From an uncultured Bacteroidales bacterium (GTDB lineage Bacteria; Bacteroidota; Bacteroidia; Bacteroidales; Paludibacteraceae), in assembly GCA_946626605.1 (NCBI GenBank), contig CAMOUL010000002.1, forward strand, positions 62,001 to 126,000: a stretch of 64,000 bases of DNA. The letters are read 5' to 3'. Both the position numbers and the translations under genes were made by a program. Below the pieces are notes generated by a model. It saw nothing but the letters and a program-made list of their open reading frames with translations. It was not told the DNA's origin and ran no database searches. Shown here one piece after another: positions 18,494 to 26,506 of the stretch. Numbering within the stretch: the stretch's first letter is position 1; the number at the start of each line of letters is the position of its first letter.

Positions 18494-21471
18494 AACGCGC
18501 TTTAAAAATCCTCGGCTGGACGCTGCTGAGTATCGTTCTGGCGGTAGTGCTGGTAGCGAGTATCGCTATCTACGTCGTCTTTACGCCGGAGCGTTTGACG
18601 CCTATTGCCCGCCAAGCAGCGGACAAGTTTATCACCTGCGAGCATGAGATCGGCGAAGTGGATTTGACGTTCTTCTCCACCTTCCCGCGTTTTGGTCTGC
18701 GGGCGGATGGACTGCTGCTCATCAACCCCAAAGCCGGTGCGCAGAACGACACAGTAGTGGAGGCAAAACATCTGGTAGCCACGGTGGATGTGATGGAGTT
18801 TTTAAACAACAAGAACCTCCATGTACACGAAGCGATTTTGGACGATGCTACCGTCAATTTCTACATAGCCGGGGATGGCACGACGAACCTTACAGACGTC
18901 TTTGTAACCTCACCCGACACGACAGAAGAGGACACTTCGGCTTTCTCTCTGCCTTTTGATGCTCTGCGCGTGGACGGACTCCGAATCAAAGCCAACGCCA
19001 TCACTTTCCTCGATGATAAGGACACAATCTGCGCTTCTCTCGGTCAAACGGACTTGGGTGCCAGCGCAAATAGTTGGGAAGATATTTTCCTCTCGCTCGA
19101 CGCGCAAGACGTGTGTGCGAGTCTCAAAGGCGAGACGTACGCCGATTCGCTGCATGTGACGCTTGATGCACCCATGGCGGTTAATTTGGACACCATGCAT
19201 TTTGCTTTCCGACGTGCCGAATTAGCGGTCAATGAGTTTGCTCTCGTATTGAGCGGAACAGCAGATATTCGCGATTCCATCGGTATAGATGCAGGGGTAG
19301 CTACGAAAGATAAATGGCAAATCCAACCGCTCTTGGCGCTCGTTCCGGCGAAGTTCACCTCTGCGTTGAAAGATATTGAGGTGGACGGTAAGGTCGCTTT
19401 GGAAGCGGACATCAAAGGATTCTTAGGCGAAAACGCAATGCCGCTGGTAAAAGCACGTTTGACCTTAGAGGACGGCGAAGGAGCCTACAAACCTCTGCCG
19501 TACAAACTGCGGGATTTGGAACTCGATGCCGATGCTCTCTTGGATCTGAATAAGAAAGAACCTTCCTCCGTGACGATTCGTAATCTGGCAGCCAAGACCA
19601 AAGACAGCAAACTCTCTGCGACCGGAACAGTCAACGATCTGATGGGGAATATGTTGCTGGATCTGGCATTGAATCTCGATGCCCATCTTCCTGATTTTGC
19701 ATACTTCCTACCGGATAGCATGACACTCCTCGGACGCGCAAAAGGCTCGATGAAATCGAAGATATCTCTTGCTGACCTCACGGAAATGCGGCTCCATAAA
19801 GGTCGTATATCTGCGGACTTGGTTTTGGATGACATCCGCTATGAGCAGGACTCGATGATCGCTATCCTGCCTCACAGTACGGCGAAGATTCAAATCCCGA
19901 ACGCCACACCTTCCCGCAAATCCGTTAACTGGGCGCGCGCTGAGATTGTGAGCGATAAGATTGATTTCGTCATGGGAGAGGGTACTCACGCCATGATTGA
20001 TGCCCCGGTCCTTAAAGCCGAAGCAGCTAATGTCCTCAACAAAGAGCAGGAGTATTTCGCTTCGCTGGCTTTCGATGCCCTGGATGCGAAATATGACACC
20101 ATCCTCGCAGACCTGAAAGCCTCGGAGTTGGAAGCGTTCGTCAGTGGCGGACAGAAGATCAGCGCCAAACTCAAGACGCAAGCCTTAACAGCCTCCATGG
20201 GTGAAGAGCTGAAGGCAAAAACCGGCTCTCTGGCTTTGGAAGCCGCATCCCGCTATAACAAAGATGGCGAGAACGCACTCCTCAAATGGAATCCGAGGCT
20301 GAAGATCAACCTCAAAGACGGTTTCCTGAACTTGCCTTCCCGTTTGCCGGAAGCAGTCATCATCCCGTCTATCGAGTTTAAGTACTCCAACCGCGAAATG
20401 GCGATTGATAACAGCCGCATTGTGTTGGGTAACTCCGATCTGGAGCTAAAAGGTAATGTGCGTAACATCGGCAAATGGTTCCGCCACGAGGATATTTTAC
20501 AGGGCGATTTAGAGGTCGTTTCCAACCATTGTGACGCGAACCAACTTCTCGCATGGTTCTCTGCGGACAAAGGCGCCGAGGAAGAAACAACCCAAACTTC
20601 TTCCAACCAAGACGAAGTCTCAAACCAAGCCGCAGGCTCAAACACCCAAGCAGGCGAAGCCGATCCATTCCTCGTGCCGACGGATGTGGATCTGACGCTT
20701 AATACGCACATGCGTGAGGTGGAAATCTTCAATCAGAACGCCAAGGACCTGAAGGGCGGAATCTACGTCAAGAACGGCAAGCTGATCTTGGACGAAGTGG
20801 GTTTTGTATGCCGTGCAGCCAAACTGCAGCTGACGGCGATCTACTCCACGCCGCGGCGCAACCACCTCTATTTAGGCTTCGACTACCACATGATTGATGT
20901 GGATATCGACGAACTGCTGTCGATGATTCCGGATCTGGAGGAGATGGTTCCGATGCTTGCCTCCTTCAAGGGCGCAGCGCAGTTCCACTTGGCGGTAGAG
21001 ACCTATCTCAATGAGTACTACAAACCGAAGATGAGTACCCTCCGCGGCGCTTCGTCGCTGACGGGAAAAGACTTGGTAGTACTGGATAGTGAGACCTTCT
21101 CGACGATTAGCAAACTGCTGATGTTCAAGAAGAAAACAGAGAACAAGATCGACTCCCTCAATGCGGAGATCACGATTTACAAGAACGAGATCGACGTCTA
21201 TCCGCTCTGCGTGCAGATGGATAACTACATGGTGGCGCTCGGCGGACGGCATCGCACGGACATGACCTTCAACTACGACATCAACGTCCTTAGTCCTATT
21301 TATTTAGGCGTGCACGTGGGCGGTACGATGGATAACTTGCAGATCAAGTTAGCGAAATGCAAGTACGCTCAGGATTTCAAGCCTCATTGGTACCAAAAGG
21401 CAGACACGCAATCCCTTGAGCTCCGCCAGTTGATCAAGAAATCCATGGAGAAAAACGTCCGGATACAGTAA
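18490..21471 (+). CDS. AsmA-like protein, inner membrane anchored
   Basis: 993 aa with one N-terminal TM helix (residues 9-31) and a long periplasmic part. FTPERLTPIARQAADKFI at the start and LRVDGLRIKANAITFLDD fit the AsmA/TamB/YhdP-type proteins proposed to bridge the periplasm for lipid transport. The C-terminal region around FKGAAQFHLAVETYLNEYYK and LRGASSLTGKDLVVLD matches the AsmA_2-like end. A Ser/Thr/Gln/Asn-rich insertion near residue 695-720 (QTSSNQDEVSNQAAGSNTQ) is probably disordered. Substrate unknown. Overlaps the upstream lipoprotein by 4 nt. Confidence 0.87.
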   Translation: MKRALKILGWTLLSIVLAVVLVASIAIYVVFTPERLTPIARQAADKFITCEHEIGEVDLTFFSTFPRFGLRADGLLLINPKAGAQNDTVVEAKHLVATVDVMEFLNNKNLHVHEAILDDATVNFYIAGDGTTNLTDVFVTSPDTTEEDTSAFSLPFDALRVDGLRIKANAITFLDDKDTICASLGQTDLGASANSWEDIFLSLDAQDVCASLKGETYADSLHVTLDAPMAVNLDTMHFAFRRAELAVNEFALVLSGTADIRDSIGIDAGVATKDKWQIQPLLALVPAKFTSALKDIEVDGKVALEADIKGFLGENAMPLVKARLTLEDGEGAYKPLPYKLRDLELDADALLDLNKKEPSSVTIRNLAAKTKDSKLSATGTVNDLMGNMLLDLALNLDAHLPDFAYFLPDSMTLLGRAKGSMKSKISLADLTEMRLHKGRISADLVLDDIRYEQDSMIAILPHSTAKIQIPNATPSRKSVNWARAEIVSDKIDFVMGEGTHAMIDAPVLKAEAANVLNKEQEYFASLAFDALDAKYDTILADLKASELEAFVSGGQKISAKLKTQALTASMGEELKAKTGSLALEAASRYNKDGENALLKWNPRLKINLKDGFLNLPSRLPEAVIIPSIEFKYSNREMAIDNSRIVLGNSDLELKGNVRNIGKWFRHEDILQGDLEVVSNHCDANQLLAWFSADKGAEEETTQTSSNQDEVSNQAAGSNTQAGEADPFLVPTDVDLTLNTHMREVEIFNQNAKDLKGGIYVKNGKLILDEVGFVCRAAKLQLTAIYSTPRRNHLYLGFDYHMIDVDIDELLSMIPDLEEMVPMLASFKGAAQFHLAVETYLNEYYKPKMSTLRGASSLTGKDLVVLDSETFSTISKLLMFKKKTENKIDSLNAEITIYKNEIDVYPLCVQMDNYMVALGGRHRTDMTFNYDINVLSPIYLGVHVGGTMDNLQIKLAKCKYAQDFKPHWYQKADTQSLELRQLIKKSMEKNVRIQ

Positions 21472-21490
21472 TTTCTCGATCAAGAATAAA

Positions 21491-22528
21491 ATGAAAACGA
21501 CATCGGACATACTGCAGACCATAGAACGCTATCGTACCTTGGGCATTGAGGAGCAGATTGACTACAAGAAATTCTACTTGTATTCTATCATTACGCACTC
21601 AACTGCCATCGAGGGTTCTACAGTCACGGAGATTGAGAACCAACTGCTCTTCGATGAGGGTATTACGGCTCCCGGACGCACGCTGCAAGAGCAGATGATG
21701 AACCTTGATCTCAAGGCTGCGTATGAAGAGGCGCAAAAGTTAGCAGAGCAACATGCATCCTATAGTGTGAATATGCTCTGTCGTCTGTCGGCTATCGTGA
21801 TGAAAAACACCGGTAGCACGTATAACACGCCGTTGGGTTCGTTCTCCGCCGCAGAGGGTGAGTTGCGCAAGGTAAATGTGACGGCTGGTTTCGGTGGGCG
21901 CTCTTATCTGGCACATGAGAAAGTGCCGCAAGCCTTAGCGGATTTCTGCCGATGGCTCAATAATGAGCGTGCTACCTTGCCTAAGGAAGATATCCTTGCC
22001 GCCTATCGTCTTTCGTTTGTGGCACACTACCGCTTGGTGACGATTCACCCTTGGGCAGATGGTAACGGTCGCATGTCGCGTTTGGTAATGAATATGCTGC
22101 AATGGGAGTTCGGGCTTATTCCTGTTAAGGTACTCAAAGAGCAAAAAGCCGAATATATCCAAGCCCTCAATGACGCACGGGATCAGCAAGATGAATCCAT
22201 CTTTCCGGATGTCATGACGCGTCTGCATAACGCTAACTTGCAATCGGAGATAGATGCTTATGTAGCAAGCCAAGAGGCAGAGACCCCTCAGGGAGTCCTT
22301 CATGGTGTCGCAGATGATTTAACTGATAGACAGCGAGTTATATTAGAAATCCTAAATAATGTCGCAGTAAATGTCGCAGTAAATACGAAATATCTTTCCG
22401 AAAAATTAGGGGTAAATAGAAAAACTATCCAACGGGATGTAGTCGCTCTACAAGAAAAACGACTGATTCAATGGGTAGGCTCTGACAAAACCGGCCATTG
22501 GGAGATAAAGGATCCCACCGGCCGATGA
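21491..22528 (+). CDS. Fic-domain protein with C-terminal winged helix
   Basis: 345 aa. The catalytic motif is HPWADGNGRMSRLV (about residue 183), matching HxFx(D/E)GNGRxxR with Trp for Phe; such proteins transfer AMP or related groups to targets. STAIEGS near residue 38 fits the inhibitory (S/T)xxxE(G/N) helix of class II Fic proteins, so activity is probably self-restrained. The C-terminal residues 280-345 (LSEKLGVNRKTIQRDVVALQEKRLI) form a winged helix, suggesting autoregulation or DNA binding. It contains two direct 12-nt copies of GTCGCAGTAAAT (VAVNVAVN). It lies 20 nt after the AsmA-like gene but may be independent. Confidence 0.93.
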   Translation: MKTTSDILQTIERYRTLGIEEQIDYKKFYLYSIITHSTAIEGSTVTEIENQLLFDEGITAPGRTLQEQMMNLDLKAAYEEAQKLAEQHASYSVNMLCRLSAIVMKNTGSTYNTPLGSFSAAEGELRKVNVTAGFGGRSYLAHEKVPQALADFCRWLNNERATLPKEDILAAYRLSFVAHYRLVTIHPWADGNGRMSRLVMNMLQWEFGLIPVKVLKEQKAEYIQALNDARDQQDESIFPDVMTRLHNANLQSEIDAYVASQEAETPQGVLHGVADDLTDRQRVILEILNNVAVNVAVNTKYLSEKLGVNRKTIQRDVVALQEKRLIQWVGSDKTGHWEIKDPTGR

Positions 22529-22599
22529 CAGGGACGCAAGTGAGAGACGAGCAAGAAACACGTAATTTCTTGTCAAAATCTTGTGTGAAAACGTGAATG

Positions 22600-22624
22600 A
22601 AACGGTCAAAAAGCCGTTTTTGCG
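22600..22624 (+). terminator. Weak terminator after the Fic gene
   Basis: AAACGG (22600-22605), 8-nt loop, CCGTTT (22614-22619) running into TTTGCG. Short stem, so only moderate support. Confidence 0.5.
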
Positions 22625-22723
22625 TGTGCTCTTGTGCAAAGTTTATTTGCTTATGTTCGAAGTTTATTTGCTCTCACAAAAGTTGAGATTTTTTTGGGGG
22701 ATGTCGGGAAAAAGAGAGATTTA

Positions 22724-22755
22724 TTTGCATAATTCAGAAAAAAGTTGTACCTTTG
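22724..22755 (+). promoter_or_regulatory. Strong promoter of the structured leader and EptA-like gene
   Basis: TTTG at 22724-22727, 20-nt spacer, TACCTTTG at 22748-22755. Transcription should begin near 22762, more than 400 nt before the first credible ATG of the downstream gene. Confidence 0.85.
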
Positions 22756-22769
22756 CAGGCAAAATTGAC

Positions 22770-22796
22770 ATGAAAGGAAATAAAACGCAAGTATAG
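22770..22796 (+). CDS. Possible 8-codon leader peptide
   Basis: ATG AAA GGA AAT AAA ACG CAA GTA TAG (MKGNKTQV) begins about 8 nt after the predicted transcription start. It could be an upstream ORF in an attenuator, or chance. Confidence 0.2.
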   Translation: MKGNKTQV

Positions 22797-23059
22797 ATAA
22801 TGGTCGATCATTACGATGACAAATAAACATGTAATAAGCAAAAAATGACATAAATCGTCACTCTCTCCGAGACGTAAAAGATGGAGAAAGACAAGCGCGA
22901 AGCGTCGCGCGATAACATATTTAAATAATAAGCATTACTATTATTTCGCGTTCAAGAAAAAGTCTGGAAAACTAATTTCTTGTTGAATTAGAAATAGCAA
23001 TGTTCACGGAAGTTGTAGGACTTCCCACTTTCACTATAATACACTGATACGTATCGGTG

Positions 23060-23139
23060 TGAGTATATCTATGGTGAAAGGCGGGTTTTATTCCAGACTT
23101 CCCGTGAACGCGAGTAGATATACTCACTTTTCTTTTCTA
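23060..23139 (+). terminator. Long-loop terminator-like hairpin before the EptA-like gene
   Basis: GTGAGTATATCTA (23060-23072) and TAGATATACTCAC (23116-23128) are a perfect 13-bp inverted repeat followed by TTTTCTTTTCT. Its formation is incompatible with the ACACTGATAC/GTATCGGTGT hairpin, with which it shares bases 23060-23061, and with the CTTTCAC/GTGAAAG helix. Confidence 0.55.
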
Positions 23140-23146
23140 TAATACG

Positions 23147-23177
23147 ATTGATAGTTTTGCGCAAACAACTATCAATC
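23147..23177 (+). promoter_or_regulatory. 11-bp hairpin directly upstream of the EptA-like start codon
   Basis: GATTGATAGTT (23147-23157) and AACTATCAATC (23167-23177) pair perfectly with a 9-nt loop (TTGCGCAAA-type), ending one base before the ATG at 23178. No Shine-Dalgarno is visible. Confidence 0.6.
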
Positions 23178-24821
23178 ATGAGGAAGAAAGACATCCTTTT
23201 TCGTGTGCTGAGCCTTGTGTGCTTGGCAATCATCCCTTTGTACCCCAATATTGCTTATGCCCTTATCAATCATGCTGGTATAAGTTACATAGCAACGGGG
23301 CTAATTTTCTCCCTGCCAATTATTGCACTCCTCTCGCTAATTAGGCAGAAATGGCTTTATTGTGTGTTGACATCCATTTTTACCATTCTCGCCCTCACAG
23401 ATTTGACGATGGTCGATTTGTACAAAGAATACTTGTTGCCCGGAGGCATCATTTCAACCATCAAAACAAATCCACAAGAAGCTGCAGAGTTTTATTCCAC
23501 TAACTTCAGAGAGGTCTTCCGTTGGATTCCGCTAGTTCTGATTTGTATAAGTTCATGCGTGCTGTATAGACCATCTGTAAATCGCAAAATATCAACTTAC
23601 GTAGCTCTTTCTCTGATCCTTATTGCGCCGATTTTCGTTACATACAAGTTATTCGGTTTTTATAAAAGGCAGGTAACTTTACGCTACTATGTGGACAATC
23701 GTATTTGGAATAGACCGCCTTACAATGTGCCTTTCCAATGTATTAACGCGCATACCACATTGCAACGCAAGAAACAATGGGAGAACATGAAGAATATAAA
23801 CATGGGAGCCACGCGAGGCACAACACCAAACGCACAAAAAGAGATTTATATCTTCGCAATAGGAGAATCCTTGCGCTATGATAACTTGTCGCTAAATGGC
23901 AAATATCATCGTTCTACAACTCCGCGTTTGGAATCCAAACAGAGCAACCTTATGCTCTTTGACGACTACTATTCGCAAGCATGTTTGACCATGTATTCGG
24001 TTCCGCAATTAGTAACGCGCGCTACACCGGATAATTACGAACTCAATTATGCTGAACGATCTATTATTGAGCCTTTTAGAGAGTGCGGATTCAAGACTTT
24101 TACCATAGTAAGCAGCACGAATTTGCTCTCATATGAGACATATCTTTCTGATGGTGTGGACTCGCTAATTATCGTGCCTAATATCGTAAAAGATGGCGAA
24201 ATTCTTTCCGGCGACAAGACGATGATTCATATCGTCGATTCATTGGCGCAAGTCCATGACAAACTCTTCATAATGATGCAGTTTCTTGGAAATCATAGCT
24301 TTTTCACCAACTACGAAAAAGAGTTTGAACGCTATAATCCGAACTCCAATAATTGTTCTGCGGATTTAGTGCACGATAGTTTGATGCTCATTAATGCGTA
24401 CGATAATAGCATTTTATATACGGATTATATTTTATCGTCAATTATAGACCAAATCAACCGCCCGAATACCGTTTCGGCATTTATGTTTGTCTCTGATCAT
24501 GGAGAAGAAATTGGCAAAGGCGGAGCAGGTCATGGCGGAAACTGTACACCCACTATTCAAGAATATCATGTGCCATTTATATTTTGGTGGTCTGATTCAT
24601 ATCGGGAACAATATGCAGATAAAATATCCAATGCTCTTTCTCGCAAGCAGGCTAAATTAAACGGCGATAATATCTATTATACTTTGTGTGATTTGGCAGA
24701 CATACAATTAGCTGACCAATATAATCATCCCTCATGGAGTGTCTTATTCCCATCTTTCGAGGAGCACGAACGGCTTATCTTAGTTCCAGATGGAGTAACA
24801 TGTATTCATCCTGATAATTAG
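23178..24821 (+). CDS. EptA-like lipid A phosphoethanolamine transferase
   Basis: Start ATG 23178 (MRKKDILFRVLSLVCL); the tracked start at 23148 is an ATT inside the hairpin. 547 aa. Five hydrophobic segments in the first 170 residues, then a sulfatase-fold domain. Catalytic and zinc residues of the EptA/MCR family can be placed: IFAIGESLRYDNLSLNG (zinc Glu), SQACLTMYSVPQLVT (nucleophile Thr in the CxTxYSVP context), FVSDHGEEIGKGG (Asp/His) and GAGHGGNCTP (His). Such enzymes move phosphoethanolamine from phosphatidylethanolamine to lipid A or a surface glycan on the periplasmic side, often lowering susceptibility to cationic peptides. The gene is visibly AT-richer than its neighbours, consistent with horizontal acquisition. 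The exact acceptor is not inferable. Confidence 0.9.
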   Translation: MRKKDILFRVLSLVCLAIIPLYPNIAYALINHAGISYIATGLIFSLPIIALLSLIRQKWLYCVLTSIFTILALTDLTMVDLYKEYLLPGGIISTIKTNPQEAAEFYSTNFREVFRWIPLVLICISSCVLYRPSVNRKISTYVALSLILIAPIFVTYKLFGFYKRQVTLRYYVDNRIWNRPPYNVPFQCINAHTTLQRKKQWENMKNINMGATRGTTPNAQKEIYIFAIGESLRYDNLSLNGKYHRSTTPRLESKQSNLMLFDDYYSQACLTMYSVPQLVTRATPDNYELNYAERSIIEPFRECGFKTFTIVSSTNLLSYETYLSDGVDSLIIVPNIVKDGEILSGDKTMIHIVDSLAQVHDKLFIMMQFLGNHSFFTNYEKEFERYNPNSNNCSADLVHDSLMLINAYDNSILYTDYILSSIIDQINRPNTVSAFMFVSDHGEEIGKGGAGHGGNCTPTIQEYHVPFIFWWSDSYREQYADKISNALSRKQAKLNGDNIYYTLCDLADIQLADQYNHPSWSVLFPSFEEHERLILVPDGVTCIHPDN

Positions 24822-24941
24822 TTATTCCTTTCAACCACCTTCCATTTAGGCGACCATTTCGCGAACATTCTGAATGTGACTATAGGGTGTGTGTACGCAA
24901 TCTCCTTGACGAATGCGAAGCGCAACTCTTGCGTGTCAATT
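24818..24941 (-). pseudogene. C-terminal remnant of an unidentified gene
   Basis: On the minus strand, between the AAA ATPase stop and the EptA-like stop, an open stretch of about 41 codons without a start reads ELRFAFVKEIAYTHPIVTFR then MFAKWSPKWKVVERNN and TAA. It has protein-like composition (aromatic and charged residues well distributed) and its stop overlaps the EptA-like stop. I do not recognise the parent family. Confidence 0.4.
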
Positions 24942-26283
24942 AGGCATGTCGATCTTTTAAGAATCGTTTCAGTAAAAACGCAAGGAAATACGGGAAAGTA
25001 TAAAAACTACCATTCCACCCTATGTTTTTATATCCGAACTTGATGCCGTAGTGCACATCGGGGTACGAATCCCACTTGATCAGGTTATTGAGCGAAGCCG
25101 TTGCGCCGTCTTTGGCTTTCACCTCCACCGGTATCAACGAATCGGCGTCTCGCACAAAGAAATCCATCTCCAAAGAAGGATTGTCATGGCGGTAGAAATA
25201 CAACTGTTCATAGCCGGACTTGCGCAACATCTCTCCCACGACATTCTCATAAATAGCCCCTTTGTATGTGCCGAAATTCTTGTTCGCGCGCAGATCCTCC
25301 TGCGCTTCCTCGTCCAGCGAAGCAATCAGCAGGCCCGTGTCGTGATAATAGAGTTTATAGTTCTCCGGGATATAATTGCCTTTCAGCGGCAGTTCTACAT
25401 TATTCAGACAATAACACACATTGACCACCCCTGCCTCCTTGAGCCAATCCACCGCGCCTATGTACTCCCTGTTCCGCGCACCTTTAGCTACCTTGGAGAT
25501 TTGGTATTTCTTGTTCTCCTTAGCAAGGAAGGTGGAAATATGGTTATAGACAGCCAGGATTTTGGCCTTGTCCATCTCCTTGGCGTACTTGGTAATGTCT
25601 TCTTCGTAATCCTTTAGCAACTGGCGTTGCAGATGAAGTGTGCCCTCGAAATTCCCGTTCTCGATATACATCTTCACCACTTCCGGCATGCCGCCAAGCG
25701 TCATGTAGTCGCGGAAATGCGCCATCATCGTCTCCATCTCCAACTGAGAGAAGGCTTGCAGCGAAATCATGTGCTGATAGAGTTCTTCCACTTGTTCGCG
25801 GCTGTAACCTTTTGCCCAGAGAAACTCTTCAAAATCCATCGAGTGCATCTCATAGTCTTCTTTATACCCCACGGCGTTGGACTCAATCTCCTCATAATAA
25901 ATCCCCATCAGTGAACCCGAACAGATGACATCGTAGCGTCCATCGAGACAAAAAGACTTGAGCGATGTCGCACAATCAGGACATTTCTGCAACTCGTCAA
26001 AAAAGATTAAGGTCTTATGAGGAACAAACTTCCACGAAGGTTCCAAAAGGGAGATGTTTTTGATGATTGTCTCCACTTCGTAGCCATCATCGAAAATCGC
26101 TCTGAACTTCTTTTGCAGCACAAAGTTAATCTCGATCACCGACTCATAGTTAGCCTTGCCGAACGCCCTGATGGACTCCGTTTTACCGATTTGCCGCGCA
26201 CCTTTGACGATGAGAGGTTTGCGTTTTGGGTCGTTTTTCCATTCGGATAGATACGTATCTACCTTTCTTTCAAGCAGTTGCAT
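24940..26283 (-). CDS. AAA ATPase with DUF4143 C-terminal domain
   Basis: Start 26283 (MQLLERKVDTYLSEW); the tracked upstream extension comes from the leader repeat. 447 aa. AAA_14-type N-terminal P-loop IVKGARQIGKTESIRAF (about residue 26), Walker B-like TLIFFDELQKCPD (about 91), and a DUF4143/nuclease-like C-terminal region containing LEMDFFVRDADSLIPVEVKAKDG, a PD-(D/E)xK-like signature (D, ExK). These proteins are frequent in multiple divergent copies in gut Bacteroidota genomes and are often horizontally exchanged. Function not established; a mobile or defence-related role is only a guess. Confidence 0.9.
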   Translation of the reverse strand: MQLLERKVDTYLSEWKNDPKRKPLIVKGARQIGKTESIRAFGKANYESVIEINFVLQKKFRAIFDDGYEVETIIKNISLLEPSWKFVPHKTLIFFDELQKCPDCATSLKSFCLDGRYDVICSGSLMGIYYEEIESNAVGYKEDYEMHSMDFEEFLWAKGYSREQVEELYQHMISLQAFSQLEMETMMAHFRDYMTLGGMPEVVKMYIENGNFEGTLHLQRQLLKDYEEDITKYAKEMDKAKILAVYNHISTFLAKENKKYQISKVAKGARNREYIGAVDWLKEAGVVNVCYCLNNVELPLKGNYIPENYKLYYHDTGLLIASLDEEAQEDLRANKNFGTYKGAIYENVVGEMLRKSGYEQLYFYRHDNPSLEMDFFVRDADSLIPVEVKAKDGATASLNNLIKWDSYPDVHYGIKFGYKNIGWNGSFYTFPYFLAFLLKRFLKDRHA

Positions 26284-26287
26284 AGTT

Positions 26288-26360
26288 TTTATCACATTTT
26301 CGGCACAAAATTTTACCTTAAAATCACATTTTCGGCACAAAATTTTGCCTTAAAATCACA
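26288..26360 (-). repeat. Two tandem copies of a roughly 32-nt unit in the ATPase leader
   Basis: ATCACATTTTCGGCACAAAA followed by TTTTACCTTAAA (plus-strand view) occurs twice with one A/G difference, and a third partial copy (ATCACAAAATCCGGCGCAAA) follows. The array lies between the promoter at 26371-26402 and the ATG. Confidence 0.85.
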
Positions 26361-26370
26361 AAATCCGGCG

Positions 26371-26402
26371 CAAAGATACTGCTTTTTTTCGAGATATGCA
26401 AA
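26371..26402 (-). promoter_or_regulatory. Promoter of the AAA/DUF4143 ATPase
   Basis: Minus strand TTTG (26399-26402), 20-nt spacer, TATCTTTG (26371-26378). Confidence 0.8.
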
Positions 26403-26440
26403 TTTTTTTACATAAAAAATGTTCCCTTAACGCAAAAATA

Positions 26441-26472
26441 TTTGCGCAATTCAAAAAAAAATCGTACCTTTG
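26441..26472 (+). promoter_or_regulatory. Promoter of the M3 peptidase gene
   Basis: TTTG (26441-26444), 20-nt spacer, TACCTTTG (26465-26472), 35 nt before the ATG at 26507. Confidence 0.85.
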
Positions 26473-26506
26473 CACGCATATTTATCAACAAACCCAAATA
26501 ACAAAG

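Larger units (their letters stand above)
22762..23139 (+). ncRNA. Candidate structured leader RNA with competing terminator
   Basis: This 378-nt gene-free stretch begins at a strong promoter and contains many perfect or near-perfect helices. Local hairpins: GCGCG/CGCGC around 22897-22912, AAATAATA/TATTATTT (22923-22930 with 22939-22946), GGAAGT/ACTTCC (23009-23014 with 23021-23026), CTTTCAC/GTGAAAG (23029-23035 with 23075-23081) enclosing ACACTGATAC/GTATCGGTGT (23042-23061). Long-range: TCGCGTTCA/TGAACGCGA (22946-22954 with 23106-23114) stacked near AAGTCTGGAA/TTCCAGACTT (22960-22969 with 23092-23101). Competing: GTTCACGGAAGT with ACTTCCCGTGAAC (23003-23014 with 23098-23110). No match to tmRNA, RNase P or SRP RNA signatures was seen. 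It could be a cis-regulatory leader, a stand-alone RNA or a MITE-like palindrome. Confidence 0.6.

Noticed and set aside
22581-22796. 71-aa ORF after the Fic gene
   Set aside because: It spans a hairpin and the strong promoter at 22724-22755, so it would not be transcribed as a unit.
23003-23128. Invertible promoter (DNA inversion) explanation for the inverted repeats
   Set aside because: No TAnnTTTG promoter lies between the repeats, the repeats are nested rather than simple, and no recombinase gene is nearby.
22762-23139. Known RNAs: tmRNA, RNase P, SRP RNA, 6S
   Set aside because: No tRNA-like ends or tag ORF, no RNase P or SRP core motifs, and the helix layout does not fit a 6S-type rod. 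6S was only judged by shape and should be tested with a covariance model.
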